Positions 1-7,236 of a stretch of 64,000 nucleotides of DNA are shown here, piece by piece. Every line of letters begins with the position of its first letter. The first letter of the stretch is position 1. A program made the position numbers and the translations under genes. The stretch is taken from the NCBI RefSeq assembly GCF_025195125.1, contig NZ_JAMGSL010000010.1, positions 62,001 to 126,000 of the forward strand, written 5' to 3'. The notes beneath the pieces are model-generated. The model saw only the letters and a list, made by a program, of their open reading frames with translations, searched no databases and had not been told where the DNA came from. Source of the DNA: Streptomyces sp. Je 1-79. Its GTDB lineage: Bacteria > Actinomycetota > Actinomycetes > Streptomycetales > Streptomycetaceae.

Positions 1-122
1 CCTGATGTGGGATCCACCGTGCACCATGCCACTGACAGTCGGCGGTCGCCGCAGGTCAGAGGCCGAATCCGGGCGCGTGTCCGAACCCGTGGCCGGGTGC
101 GAATCCGGGTGCGCGCGGGGCG

Positions 123-533
123 TCAGCCGGCGATCGGCGAGACCGCGACGCAGCCTCCGGCCATCGCGTCCGCGCCCTTCGCCTCCTTGAGTACCTTGCC
201 CTCGTGGATGACCTTGCAGGTGAGGTCGGCCGGGTTGAGCGAGATCGGCATGACGGCCGGCGGCATGATCCCCTTCAGCGTCACCGTCTTCTTCCACGGC
301 GTGGTCGGCTTCGACTCCTTCTCGAGCTTCGGCTCCATGGCCGTACCGCTGCCGCCGTGGTACTCGATCGACTCGATGCCCTTGCCGGAGACCTCGTACG
401 TCACCTCGAAGGTCTCGTTCACTGCCTTGTCGACCTGGTCGGCGGCCTTGTCCGCGGCGGAACAGGCGCCGAGCCCGAGCGCGAGGCCGGTGACGGCGAG
501 CGCCGAGACGGCGGTGCGGATGGTGCGCTTCAT
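123..533 (-). CDS. Small secreted lipoprotein of unknown function
   Basis: Encodes 136 residues. The N-terminus is a lipoprotein signal: positively charged MKRTIR, a hydrophobic stretch, then the lipobox LGAC with Cys24 as the predicted lipidated residue. The mature part begins with an Ala/Asp/Lys helix-like stretch and continues as a beta-rich domain of about 90 residues containing two late cysteines that could pair. This resembles the small MmpS-like or transport-accessory lipoproteins common in actinobacteria, but I cannot assign a family. It is divergent from the SWIM gene, with about 150 bp between the two starts. Nothing in the sequence reveals a ligand. Confidence 0.8.
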   Translation of the reverse strand: MKRTIRTAVSALAVTGLALGLGACSAADKAADQVDKAVNETFEVTYEVSGKGIESIEYHGGSGTAMEPKLEKESKPTTPWKKTVTLKGIMPPAVMPISLNPADLTCKVIHEGKVLKEAKGADAMAGGCVAVSPIAG

Positions 534-680
534 GAGGGGTCCCCCTGGTGCGAGTTGTGTGACAGGTCCCGGGCAGAAAACCTTAAAGGGAAGGCAAAGT
601 CAAATACCCGGCGCCGCCCTCCTCGCGTTCGAACGAGCAGGTCAAGTCCATTGTCAGTGGAGGCCCCTACCGTCGAGGGC

Positions 681-2036
681 ATGAACACACAGGGGGTGCG
701 CTGGACGGCGGATCAGGTGCTGGCACTGGCTCCTGACGACGCCTCGCGCAGAGCGGGCAGCAAGCTCGGCACGGCCGGACCGTGGTCGGGCACAGGCAGC
801 GGCGGTGACGGGGCCGTCTGGGGCCTGTGCCGGGGCAGCGGCAGCAAGCCGTACCGCACGGTCGTGGACACCACGGGCCCGGCGTACTCCTGCAGTTGCC
901 CCAGCCGGAAGTTCCCGTGCAAGCACGCGCTGGGGCTGCTGCTGCTCTGGGCCACGGACACGGCGGCGGTCGCGGGCACGGAGGTGCCCGACTGGGCGAC
1001 GGGCTGGCTGGAGGGCCGCCGCGAGCGCGCGGCCGTCCGTGCGCTCGCGGCGGAGGGGACGGGACCGGCCACCGCCGATCCCGAGGCCGCGCGCCGCAGG
1101 GCGGAGCGGCGTTCGGCCCGGATCACCTCCGGCGCCGAGGAGTTGGAGCAGCGACTGGCCGACCTGCTTCGCGGCGGGCTGGCCTCGGCCGAGCGGTCCG
1201 GATACGGCCTCTGGGAGGAGACGGCGGCCCGCATGGTCGACGCCCAGGCCCCGGGACTCGCCGGCCGGGTCAGGGAGTTGGGCGCGATTCCGGGTTCGGG
1301 GCCCGGCTGGCCCGTCCGGCTCCTGGAGGAGTGCGCGCTGACCCATCTCCTCGACCGGGCCTGGCTCTCCGTCGACCGGCTCCCGGGACCCCTCGCCGCG
1401 ACCGTACGGACCCGGGTGGGCCTGACCGCCCCCGCCGAGGGCCCCTCGGTGCGGGACCACTGGCTCGTCCTCGCGCAGTACGACACCGGCGACGGCAAGC
1501 TGACGACGCGTCGCATCTGGCTGCACGGCCGCGCGACCGGACGCACGGCGCTGCTCCTCTCCTTCGGAGCGGTCGGGCGCGCACCTCAACTGGCCCTTCC
1601 CGTGGGTGCGGTGATCGACGCCGCGCTCACCCCGCACGCGGGCGCGGGGCTCCGGGCCGAGCTGGGCGAGCAGTTCACCGCCCCGGCCCCGCTCGACGTC
1701 CCACCCCCCGGCGGCACGGTCGGCGACGCGCTCACCGCCTACGGCCTCGCCCTGCGGGAGGACCCCTGGCTGGACTCCTGGCCGGTGACGCTCTCCGATG
1801 TCGTCCCGATACCGACGGACCACGGCTGGCAGCTCGCCGACGCGACGCCGGCCGCGGACGGCGGGGCGGCCCTGCCCCTCAGCGGCCCCGCGCTCGGGCG
1901 GCCCGGCCTGTGGCGGCTCGCCGCGCTCTCCGGGGGCGGCCCCGTGACCGTCTTCGGCGAGTGCGGCCACCGGGGGTTCACCCCGCTCGCCGCCTGGTCG
2001 GCCGAGACCCCCGGAGAGACGGTCCCGCTCCACTGA
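681..2036 (+). CDS. SWIM zinc finger family protein
   Basis: Encodes 451 residues from the ATG at 681; upstream in-frame sequence is unlikely to be coding. The SWIM zinc-binding motif CxCx6CxH is intact as Cys71, Cys73, Cys80 and His82. The rest is a long alpha/beta region with no recognisable catalytic motif. SWIM domains bind zinc and act in DNA or protein interaction. In many actinobacteria this family sits first in a cluster with a DUF5691 protein, a MoxR-type AAA ATPase, a DUF5682 protein and a VWA protein. Here only the DUF5691 gene follows, 80 bp downstream on the same strand, so the two are probably co-transcribed. Confidence 0.88.
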   Translation: MNTQGVRWTADQVLALAPDDASRRAGSKLGTAGPWSGTGSGGDGAVWGLCRGSGSKPYRTVVDTTGPAYSCSCPSRKFPCKHALGLLLLWATDTAAVAGTEVPDWATGWLEGRRERAAVRALAAEGTGPATADPEAARRRAERRSARITSGAEELEQRLADLLRGGLASAERSGYGLWEETAARMVDAQAPGLAGRVRELGAIPGSGPGWPVRLLEECALTHLLDRAWLSVDRLPGPLAATVRTRVGLTAPAEGPSVRDHWLVLAQYDTGDGKLTTRRIWLHGRATGRTALLLSFGAVGRAPQLALPVGAVIDAALTPHAGAGLRAELGEQFTAPAPLDVPPPGGTVGDALTAYGLALREDPWLDSWPVTLSDVVPIPTDHGWQLADATPAADGGAALPLSGPALGRPGLWRLAALSGGGPVTVFGECGHRGFTPLAAWSAETPGETVPLH

Positions 2037-2116
2037 CTTCCGTACGACCGGTTCCGTGCGACGGACCCGTACGAACGACCTCGCACGACTCGCCCGACGA
2101 CAGCTGGAGGAGCTCC

Positions 2117-3721
2117 ATGGACGCCTGGGAAGAACTCGTCACCTCGGCGCTGCTCGGCACGGATCGCCGGCCGCCCGCACTCGCCACCCGCCCCGGGACG
2201 GCAGCCGGCGGCGCTCCCGTCGCTCTGCTGGACGCCGCCGCGCTGCACACCGTGCGGCGCAGGGCGGGTCTGCGGCCCGGGCCCGCCGCTCCGGCGCCCG
2301 AGCCCGCGCCGGAGGACCACCGCGCCCCCCTGCCCGAGGCCGCCCGCCGCCGGCTCGGCCAGCTCCTCGCGGGCCGGGCGGCGCCCGCCCCGTCCGGCGG
2401 GCGGCGCGGTGCCGCGCCCGATCTCGCCGAGCTGCTCCCCCAGTGGCTCGCCACGGCCAACGAACACGGCTACAAGGCACCCGCCTCCGCCCTGCCCGCG
2501 CTCCTCGACGCCGCACGCGCCCGTACGGACCTGCGGCCGCAGGCGCTGACCTTGGCCGGGCCACGCGGGCTCTGGCTGGCCCGGTTCAACCCGGACTGGA
2601 AGTTCGCCCTGCGCGGGGCGGGAGGCAGCACCACACTCCCCGACGTCCGGGACGGCGAGGCGGTCGAAGCGCTGTGGGAGGAGGGCCTGTTCGCCGAGCG
2701 GGTCGCGCTGCTGGCCTCCGTACGGGCGGAGGACCCGGAGGCCGGCCTGGCCCTGCTGCGTTCCACCTGGGTGGTGGAGCGGGCGGAGGACCGGCTGATG
2801 TTCCTGGACTCCCTGCGGGCCGGACTCTCCGGCGCCGACGAGGAGTTCCTGGAGGGGGCGCTGTCCGACCGCAGCCGTAACGTCCGGTCGACCGCCGCCG
2901 AGCTGCTCTCCGCCCTGCCCGGATCGGCGCTCGCCGGCCGGATGGCGGGCCGCGCGACGTCCTGCGTCTCCCTGGACCGTACGGAGGGGGGCGCGACGAT
3001 CGTGGTCGAGGCGCCGCACGAGTGCGACGCCGGGATGGAGCGGGACGGGGTCGTCGCCGTCCCGCCGACGGGCCGGGGCGAGCGGTCCTGGTGGCTGGGG
3101 CGCATCGTCGAGTCGGCGCCTCTGTCCTGCTGGCCTGCGCGGTTCGGCGGGCGTTCGCCCGAGGAGATCGTCACGCTTCCGGTCGCGGACGGCTGGGAGG
3201 GCGAGCTGCACGCCGCGTGGTGCCGTGCGGCGGTCCGTCAGCGGGACGCCGACTGGTCACGGGCACTGCTCGGCGCCCCGACCGCACCTCCGGCGACCGG
3301 GCCGGGCACGTCGTCCCTGGCGGAACGGGCGAAGCTGCTCTCGACGCTCCCGCACGAGGAGCGGGCCCAGTGGGTCGCCGCCTTCATCGCGGCCCATGGT
3401 CTCTCGGAGGCCTTCCAGCTCCTCGGCGTCTGCACGGTGCCCTGGTCGGGGCCGCTGGGCGGGGCCGTGATCGACGCCCTGGACATCGCACGGGACGCGG
3501 GCAGCTACCCGTGGAGCTTCAGCGGGGTGATGGGCCTCGCGGAGCGCTGCCTCGCGCCCGAGGCGGCGACGCAGCTGGAGTCCCTGACCGCCCTCACGAC
3601 GGACCCGGAGGACGCGTCCCCGGGGGCCGGGGGCTACTGGTCGGAGGCGTTCCAGCGCCTGGTGTCGACGCTGCGTCTGCGCGCGCAGATGCAGACGGAA
3701 CTGGCACCCCTGGCGGAGTGA
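2117..3721 (+). CDS. DUF5691 family protein, partner of the SWIM protein
   Basis: Encodes 534 residues, starting MDAWEELVTSALLGTDRR, with GGAGGAGC just before the ATG at 2117. The opening residues match what I recall of DUF5691 proteins. The protein is mostly alpha-helical and its central part looks like degenerate HEAT-type helical repeats (residues about 190-290). No enzyme motif is visible. Family members are known from SWIM-MoxR-DUF5682-VWA clusters, where their biochemical role is undefined. The next gene, icmB, is convergent, so the MoxR and VWA partners are absent from this locus. The family name is from recognition; the function is unknown. Confidence 0.82.
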   Translation: MDAWEELVTSALLGTDRRPPALATRPGTAAGGAPVALLDAAALHTVRRRAGLRPGPAAPAPEPAPEDHRAPLPEAARRRLGQLLAGRAAPAPSGGRRGAAPDLAELLPQWLATANEHGYKAPASALPALLDAARARTDLRPQALTLAGPRGLWLARFNPDWKFALRGAGGSTTLPDVRDGEAVEALWEEGLFAERVALLASVRAEDPEAGLALLRSTWVVERAEDRLMFLDSLRAGLSGADEEFLEGALSDRSRNVRSTAAELLSALPGSALAGRMAGRATSCVSLDRTEGGATIVVEAPHECDAGMERDGVVAVPPTGRGERSWWLGRIVESAPLSCWPARFGGRSPEEIVTLPVADGWEGELHAAWCRAAVRQRDADWSRALLGAPTAPPATGPGTSSLAERAKLLSTLPHEERAQWVAAFIAAHGLSEAFQLLGVCTVPWSGPLGGAVIDALDIARDAGSYPWSFSGVMGLAERCLAPEAATQLESLTALTTDPEDASPGAGGYWSEAFQRLVSTLRLRAQMQTELAPLAE

Positions 3722-3935
3722 CCGGGCGACGCGACGGCCGGATGCCGGAGGGATCACGCGATCATGGGTCCAGGGGATCACGAGACGGGGTCCGGCGGGC
3801 GGCCGGTTAGGCCGTTCGGGGGACTTTTCGGCGGGAGCGCACGGCGGCTGGACGGCCGCCCCGTGCACCCCCGCTTCCCGCGGCGAGGTGCCGTGCCAGG
3901 CGTGGCGGCCCCGGCCATGATCCGCCGGACGCCCC

Positions 3936-4343
3936 CTAGGCGGCGACGCGGACGTTCGCGTTCACCCAGGCCACGATCGACGCCGTCGTCGCGCCCGGCG
4001 TGAAGATCTCAGCCACGCCCTTCTCCTTCAGAGGCGCGATGTCCGCGTCCGGGATGATGCCGCCGCCGAAGACCTTGATGTCCTCCGCGTCGCGCTCCTT
4101 CAGAAGCTCCAGGACCTTCACGAACAGCGTGTTGTGGGCACCCGAGAGGATCGACAGCCCGATCGCGTCGGCGTCCTCCTGGATGGCCGTGTCCACGATC
4201 TGCTCGGGCGTCTGGTGCAGCCCTGTGTAGATGACCTCCATACCGGCGTCGCGCAGCGCCCGCGCGATCACCTTGGCCCCGCGATCGTGGCCGTCGAGAC
4301 CCGGCTTGGCCACCACCACGCGGATCGGACCGGTCACACCCAT
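3936..4343 (-). CDS. icmB: Cobalamin-binding small subunit, isobutyryl-CoA mutase type
   Basis: Encodes 135 residues, close to the 136 of Streptomyces IcmB. The whole protein is a B12-binding domain: KPGLDGHDRGAK carries the DxHxxG motif whose His coordinates cobalt, followed by GLHQTPEQ, LSILSGAH and the GGGIIPD loop. With a large IcmA subunit it interconverts isobutyryl-CoA and n-butyryl-CoA, linking valine breakdown to fatty acid and polyketide precursors. The large subunit is not adjacent, as is usual in Streptomyces. I chose the ATG at 4343 because GGAGG lies 5 nt upstream; a GTG at 4355 would be in frame but overlaps that site. A stand-alone methylmalonyl-CoA mutase B12 domain is the alternative name. 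Confidence 0.88.
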   Translation of the reverse strand: MGVTGPIRVVVAKPGLDGHDRGAKVIARALRDAGMEVIYTGLHQTPEQIVDTAIQEDADAIGLSILSGAHNTLFVKVLELLKERDAEDIKVFGGGIIPDADIAPLKEKGVAEIFTPGATTASIVAWVNANVRVAA

Positions 4344-4551
4344 CACTGCCTCCACATGCGACCCCCGCGCTTCATTGCCCGGGGAGGTGAACGAACGTTA
4401 TCGCCAGCATCCCGCACGCCGCTGTTTCGCGGTGGGCAGCGAGGGGGAAATCACACGGTGGGACATTGTTCGCATGTGCCGGACCCCTCCGGGCCCTCCT
4501 CCTGGGCCCACCAGCCGCAGGGGTCCTGCGCAAGGGAGCCGCAACGGGGTA

Positions 4552-4590
4552 GCCGTACGTCCGGGTCGTCAGGCGACCCGGACGTACGGC
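4552..4590. repeat. Perfect 17-bp inverted repeat between divergent genes
   Basis: Positions 4552-4568 pair perfectly with 4574-4590, leaving a 5-nt loop (TCAGG). The hairpin lies between the divergently transcribed icmB and lipase genes, 46 bp upstream of the lipase ATG. No T-run follows on either strand and both flanking genes read away from it, so it is not an obvious terminator for either. It could be an operator, a 5'-UTR structure of the lipase mRNA, or the end of an unannotated small transcript. Confidence 0.6.
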
Positions 4591-4636
4591 TCACCGGACT
4601 ACCGTTCGGCGCCCGCATGCCGCACGGAGGTCGCCG

Positions 4637-5449
4637 ATGGAGCTCACCCGGCTCACCAAGGTCACCACTGCGCTGAAGGCCAACGCCCTCGAGCTGGCGA
4701 TCCTCACCGGCCATCTGCTCCTCTACCCCTCCGGCATGGTCGCCGAGCGCCCGTATGCCGCCCCCGCCCCCGACCCCGACGCGGGGCCGGACACCAAGGC
4801 CCGCGCGGGACGCCCCGTCGTCCTTCTCCACGGCTTCGTCGACAACCGCTCCGTCTTCGTCCTGCTGCGCCGCTCCCTGGCCCGGCACGGCCGTCGCCCC
4901 GTCGAGTCGTTCAACTACTCTCCGCTCACCTGCGACCTGCGGGCCGCCGCCGGCCTCCTGGGCCGCCACATCGAGGAGGTCTGCGCCCGCACCGGCCACC
5001 ACGAGGTCGACATCGTCGGGCACAGCCTGGGCGGGCTCATCGCCCGTTATTACGTACAGCGCCTGGGCGGTGACGAGCGGGTCCGCACGCTGGTCATGCT
5101 CGGCACCCCGCACGCCGGCACCACCGCCGCCCCGTGGGCCGCGGCCCATCCGCTGGTCCGCCAGATGCGCCCCGGCTCCGACGTGCTGAACGAGCTCGCC
5201 GAGCCCGCGCCGGGCTGCCGGACGCGCTGTGTCAGCTTCTGGAGCGACCTGGACCAGGTGATGATCCCCGTCGAGACGGCGCGGCTCGACCACCCCGACC
5301 TGCTGGTGCACAACGTCCAGGTCAGTGGGATCGGCCATCTCGCCCTGCCGGTGCATCCGACCGTCGCGACGGGGATCTGCGAGGCGCTCGGCACCGACAC
5401 GCCCGACGCCGCGCCGGGAGCCGAACCGGGAGCCGCCTCCGTGGCGTGA
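4637..5449 (+). CDS. Secreted or membrane-associated lipase-like alpha/beta hydrolase
   Basis: Encodes 270 residues from the ATG at 4637, with GGAGG 6 nt upstream. The fold landmarks are the oxyanion-loop motif VVLLHGFVDNRS (about residue 56), the nucleophile elbow GHSLGG with the catalytic Ser, a DLDQVMIPVETA strand carrying a likely Asp, and GIGHLALP with the catalytic His. This layout matches triacylglycerol lipase/esterase proteins of the LipA/EstA type. The hydrophobic N-terminus (LAILTGHLLLYPSG) may serve as a signal anchor. It has its own terminator downstream (5489-5518) and appears monocistronic. The natural substrate is not deducible. Confidence 0.85.
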   Translation: MELTRLTKVTTALKANALELAILTGHLLLYPSGMVAERPYAAPAPDPDAGPDTKARAGRPVVLLHGFVDNRSVFVLLRRSLARHGRRPVESFNYSPLTCDLRAAAGLLGRHIEEVCARTGHHEVDIVGHSLGGLIARYYVQRLGGDERVRTLVMLGTPHAGTTAAPWAAAHPLVRQMRPGSDVLNELAEPAPGCRTRCVSFWSDLDQVMIPVETARLDHPDLLVHNVQVSGIGHLALPVHPTVATGICEALGTDTPDAAPGAEPGAASVA

Positions 5450-5488
5450 CCGGGCCCGGCTCCACGGGTGGAGACCGGCAGCGCTCGC

Positions 5489-5518
5489 AGACGCCTGACG
5501 ACCCGCCAGAAGGCGTCT
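5489..5518 (+). terminator. Probable terminator after the lipase gene
   Basis: AGACGCCT (5489-5496) pairs with AGGCGTCT (5511-5518), followed by GTTCTTCG. It lies 40 bp downstream of the lipase stop and upstream of the M23 peptidase gene. The 14-nt loop makes it only moderately strong. Confidence 0.5.
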
Positions 5519-5728
5519 GTTCTTCGAACGTTCCTCGAACACAGAGCCAAACCTGTACCCCGAGACCACCGAAACACGGCCGATTGCCCGTTTCCTGTGG
5601 ACCCAAAACCCGCGGAAGATTGTCGCCCGCGTATACCGCCGGGTACAGTCGCGCCACTGCTTAACCCCGGGACACCCTCGTCGGGCCCGCCCCGGACTGG
5701 TCCTGCCGCCGAGGCGAGAGAGAAGTTG

Positions 5729-7159
5729 GTGAACGACCAGCACCCCCACGCCGGGTACGTCGGAGACGACGCCCACAGCACCGGCAGCTTCGCCACGGAC
5801 CCGCTCTTCGGCGCCCTCCCGGGCGGTTACGACGCCGGTCACAGCGGCCAGTACGACACCACGCAGTGGAGCGGCGGCCAGCAGTGGGACACCGGCGCGT
5901 ACGCGACCACGGGTCAGTACGCCACGACCGGACAGTGGGACGCCTCCGCCTGGAACGAGGCCCAGCAGACGGGTCAGTACGAGACGGCGCACTTCGCCTC
6001 GTACGACACCACCGGCCAGTGGACGGCCCCCGCCTTCGAGACGGGTACGTACGACGCCACCGCCTGGAACTACGCCGCGCCGCAGCAGGACCTCCTGGTC
6101 GCCGAGCCCCTCGTTCCGCAGCAGTACACCCCCGAGTACGAGTTCGTCCCGGCCCCCGAGGCGCAGCCCGAGCAGCCGGCCACCTACGAGGAGTCGTACG
6201 ACGACTCCTACGAGAAGCCCGTTGAGCAGTCGTACGAGGAGTCGTACGAGGCCGACTACACGTACGCCTACGAGTACGAGGCCCCGGCGGAGTCCGAGGA
6301 CCCGGCCGTCGAGACCCTCACGGAGTCTCCGGACCCGGAGCCGGTCGCCGTGCCCGCCGCCACGGCCGCGACCGCCGCCCGCCCCGTGCGCCGCTCCTCC
6401 GGTGGCAGCCGAGGCCGTCGCCGTACGCCCGCCAAGCGCTCCGCCCTGCTGACCGTCGCCGTCCCCTCCGCCTGCGTCATGGGCGTCGCCGGGATCGCCG
6501 CCGCCTCGGTCGGAGGTCTCGCGGACGCGGGCGCCGAGACGAAGGACGACACGACGTCGATGGCCGCCGCCGACCCGGCCTCCGTCAAGCCGGTCGCCGC
6601 CAACAACGAGCTGGACACCCAGCTCGCCGCGCTCAGCGCCGACGCCCGCGACTTCGGCGACCGTGCCAGCCGCACCCAGGAGCGCATCGACCTCAAGGCG
6701 CGCCAGGAGGCGGAGAAGAAGAAGCGCGAGGAGGAGGCGGCCCGCAAGGAGGCGCTGCGCCCCAAGTTCGCGCTCCCGGTGAAGCTGCACCAGCTCAGCG
6801 CGAGCTACGGCCAGGCGGGCGTCAACTGGATGTCCGTGCACACCGGCATCGACTTCCCCGTCCAGTACGGCACCAAGGTGATGGCCGCGACCGACGGCAC
6901 CGTCCGCACCCAGTGGAACAGCGCCTACGGCAACATGGCGATCGTGACCGCCCCGGACGGCACCGAGACCTGGTACTGCCACCTGAGCAGCACCAAGATC
7001 CGCTCGGGCAAGGTCAAGGCCGGCGACGTCATCGCGTACTCCGGCAACTCGGGCAACTCCACCGGCCCGCACCTCCACTTCGAGGTCCGTCCGGGCGGCG
7101 GGGCGGCGATCGACCCCGAGGCGTGGCTGCGCAGCCACGGTCTCAACCCGACCGGCTGA
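5729..7159 (+). CDS. M23 family metallopeptidase with long Tyr/Gln-rich cytoplasmic tail
   Basis: Encodes 476 residues from the GTG at 5729, with GAGAGAGAAG just upstream. Residues 1 to about 235 are low complexity: repeats of the type TGQY/TTGQWD, then Glu/Tyr-rich EESYDDSYE runs. An Arg-rich stop-transfer stretch and one membrane helix follow (about 237-262), then a short coiled coil (about 290-350) ending in a Lys/Glu/Ala run. The C-terminal peptidase domain (about 350-476) has the zinc motifs HTGID and HLHFE. LytM/M23 enzymes cut peptidoglycan cross-bridges. The topology implies an extracytoplasmic hydrolase with an intracellular tail of unknown role. Confidence 0.9.
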   Translation: MNDQHPHAGYVGDDAHSTGSFATDPLFGALPGGYDAGHSGQYDTTQWSGGQQWDTGAYATTGQYATTGQWDASAWNEAQQTGQYETAHFASYDTTGQWTAPAFETGTYDATAWNYAAPQQDLLVAEPLVPQQYTPEYEFVPAPEAQPEQPATYEESYDDSYEKPVEQSYEESYEADYTYAYEYEAPAESEDPAVETLTESPDPEPVAVPAATAATAARPVRRSSGGSRGRRRTPAKRSALLTVAVPSACVMGVAGIAAASVGGLADAGAETKDDTTSMAAADPASVKPVAANNELDTQLAALSADARDFGDRASRTQERIDLKARQEAEKKKREEEAARKEALRPKFALPVKLHQLSASYGQAGVNWMSVHTGIDFPVQYGTKVMAATDGTVRTQWNSAYGNMAIVTAPDGTETWYCHLSSTKIRSGKVKAGDVIAYSGNSGNSTGPHLHFEVRPGGGAAIDPEAWLRSHGLNPTG

Positions 7160-7191
7160 CACATCCGTAGCGACCATCCGTAGCGACCATG

Positions 7192-7225
7192 GGAGAGGGC
7201 CCCGGCCGAAGCCGGGGCCCTCTCC
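7192..7225. terminator. Bidirectional terminator between M23 gene and pcrA
   Basis: A perfect 15-bp stem (7192-7206 with 7211-7225) with a CGAA tetraloop lies 32 bp past the M23 stop and 11 bp before the pcrA stop. The genes are convergent, so it can end transcripts from both sides. Confidence 0.88.
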
Positions 7226-7236
7226 TCTGCGCCGTC

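Noticed and set aside
1..122. Possible gene fragment at the left edge
   Set aside because: No frame with coding bias or ribosome site; only short GC repeats (CGGGTGCG twice) were seen.
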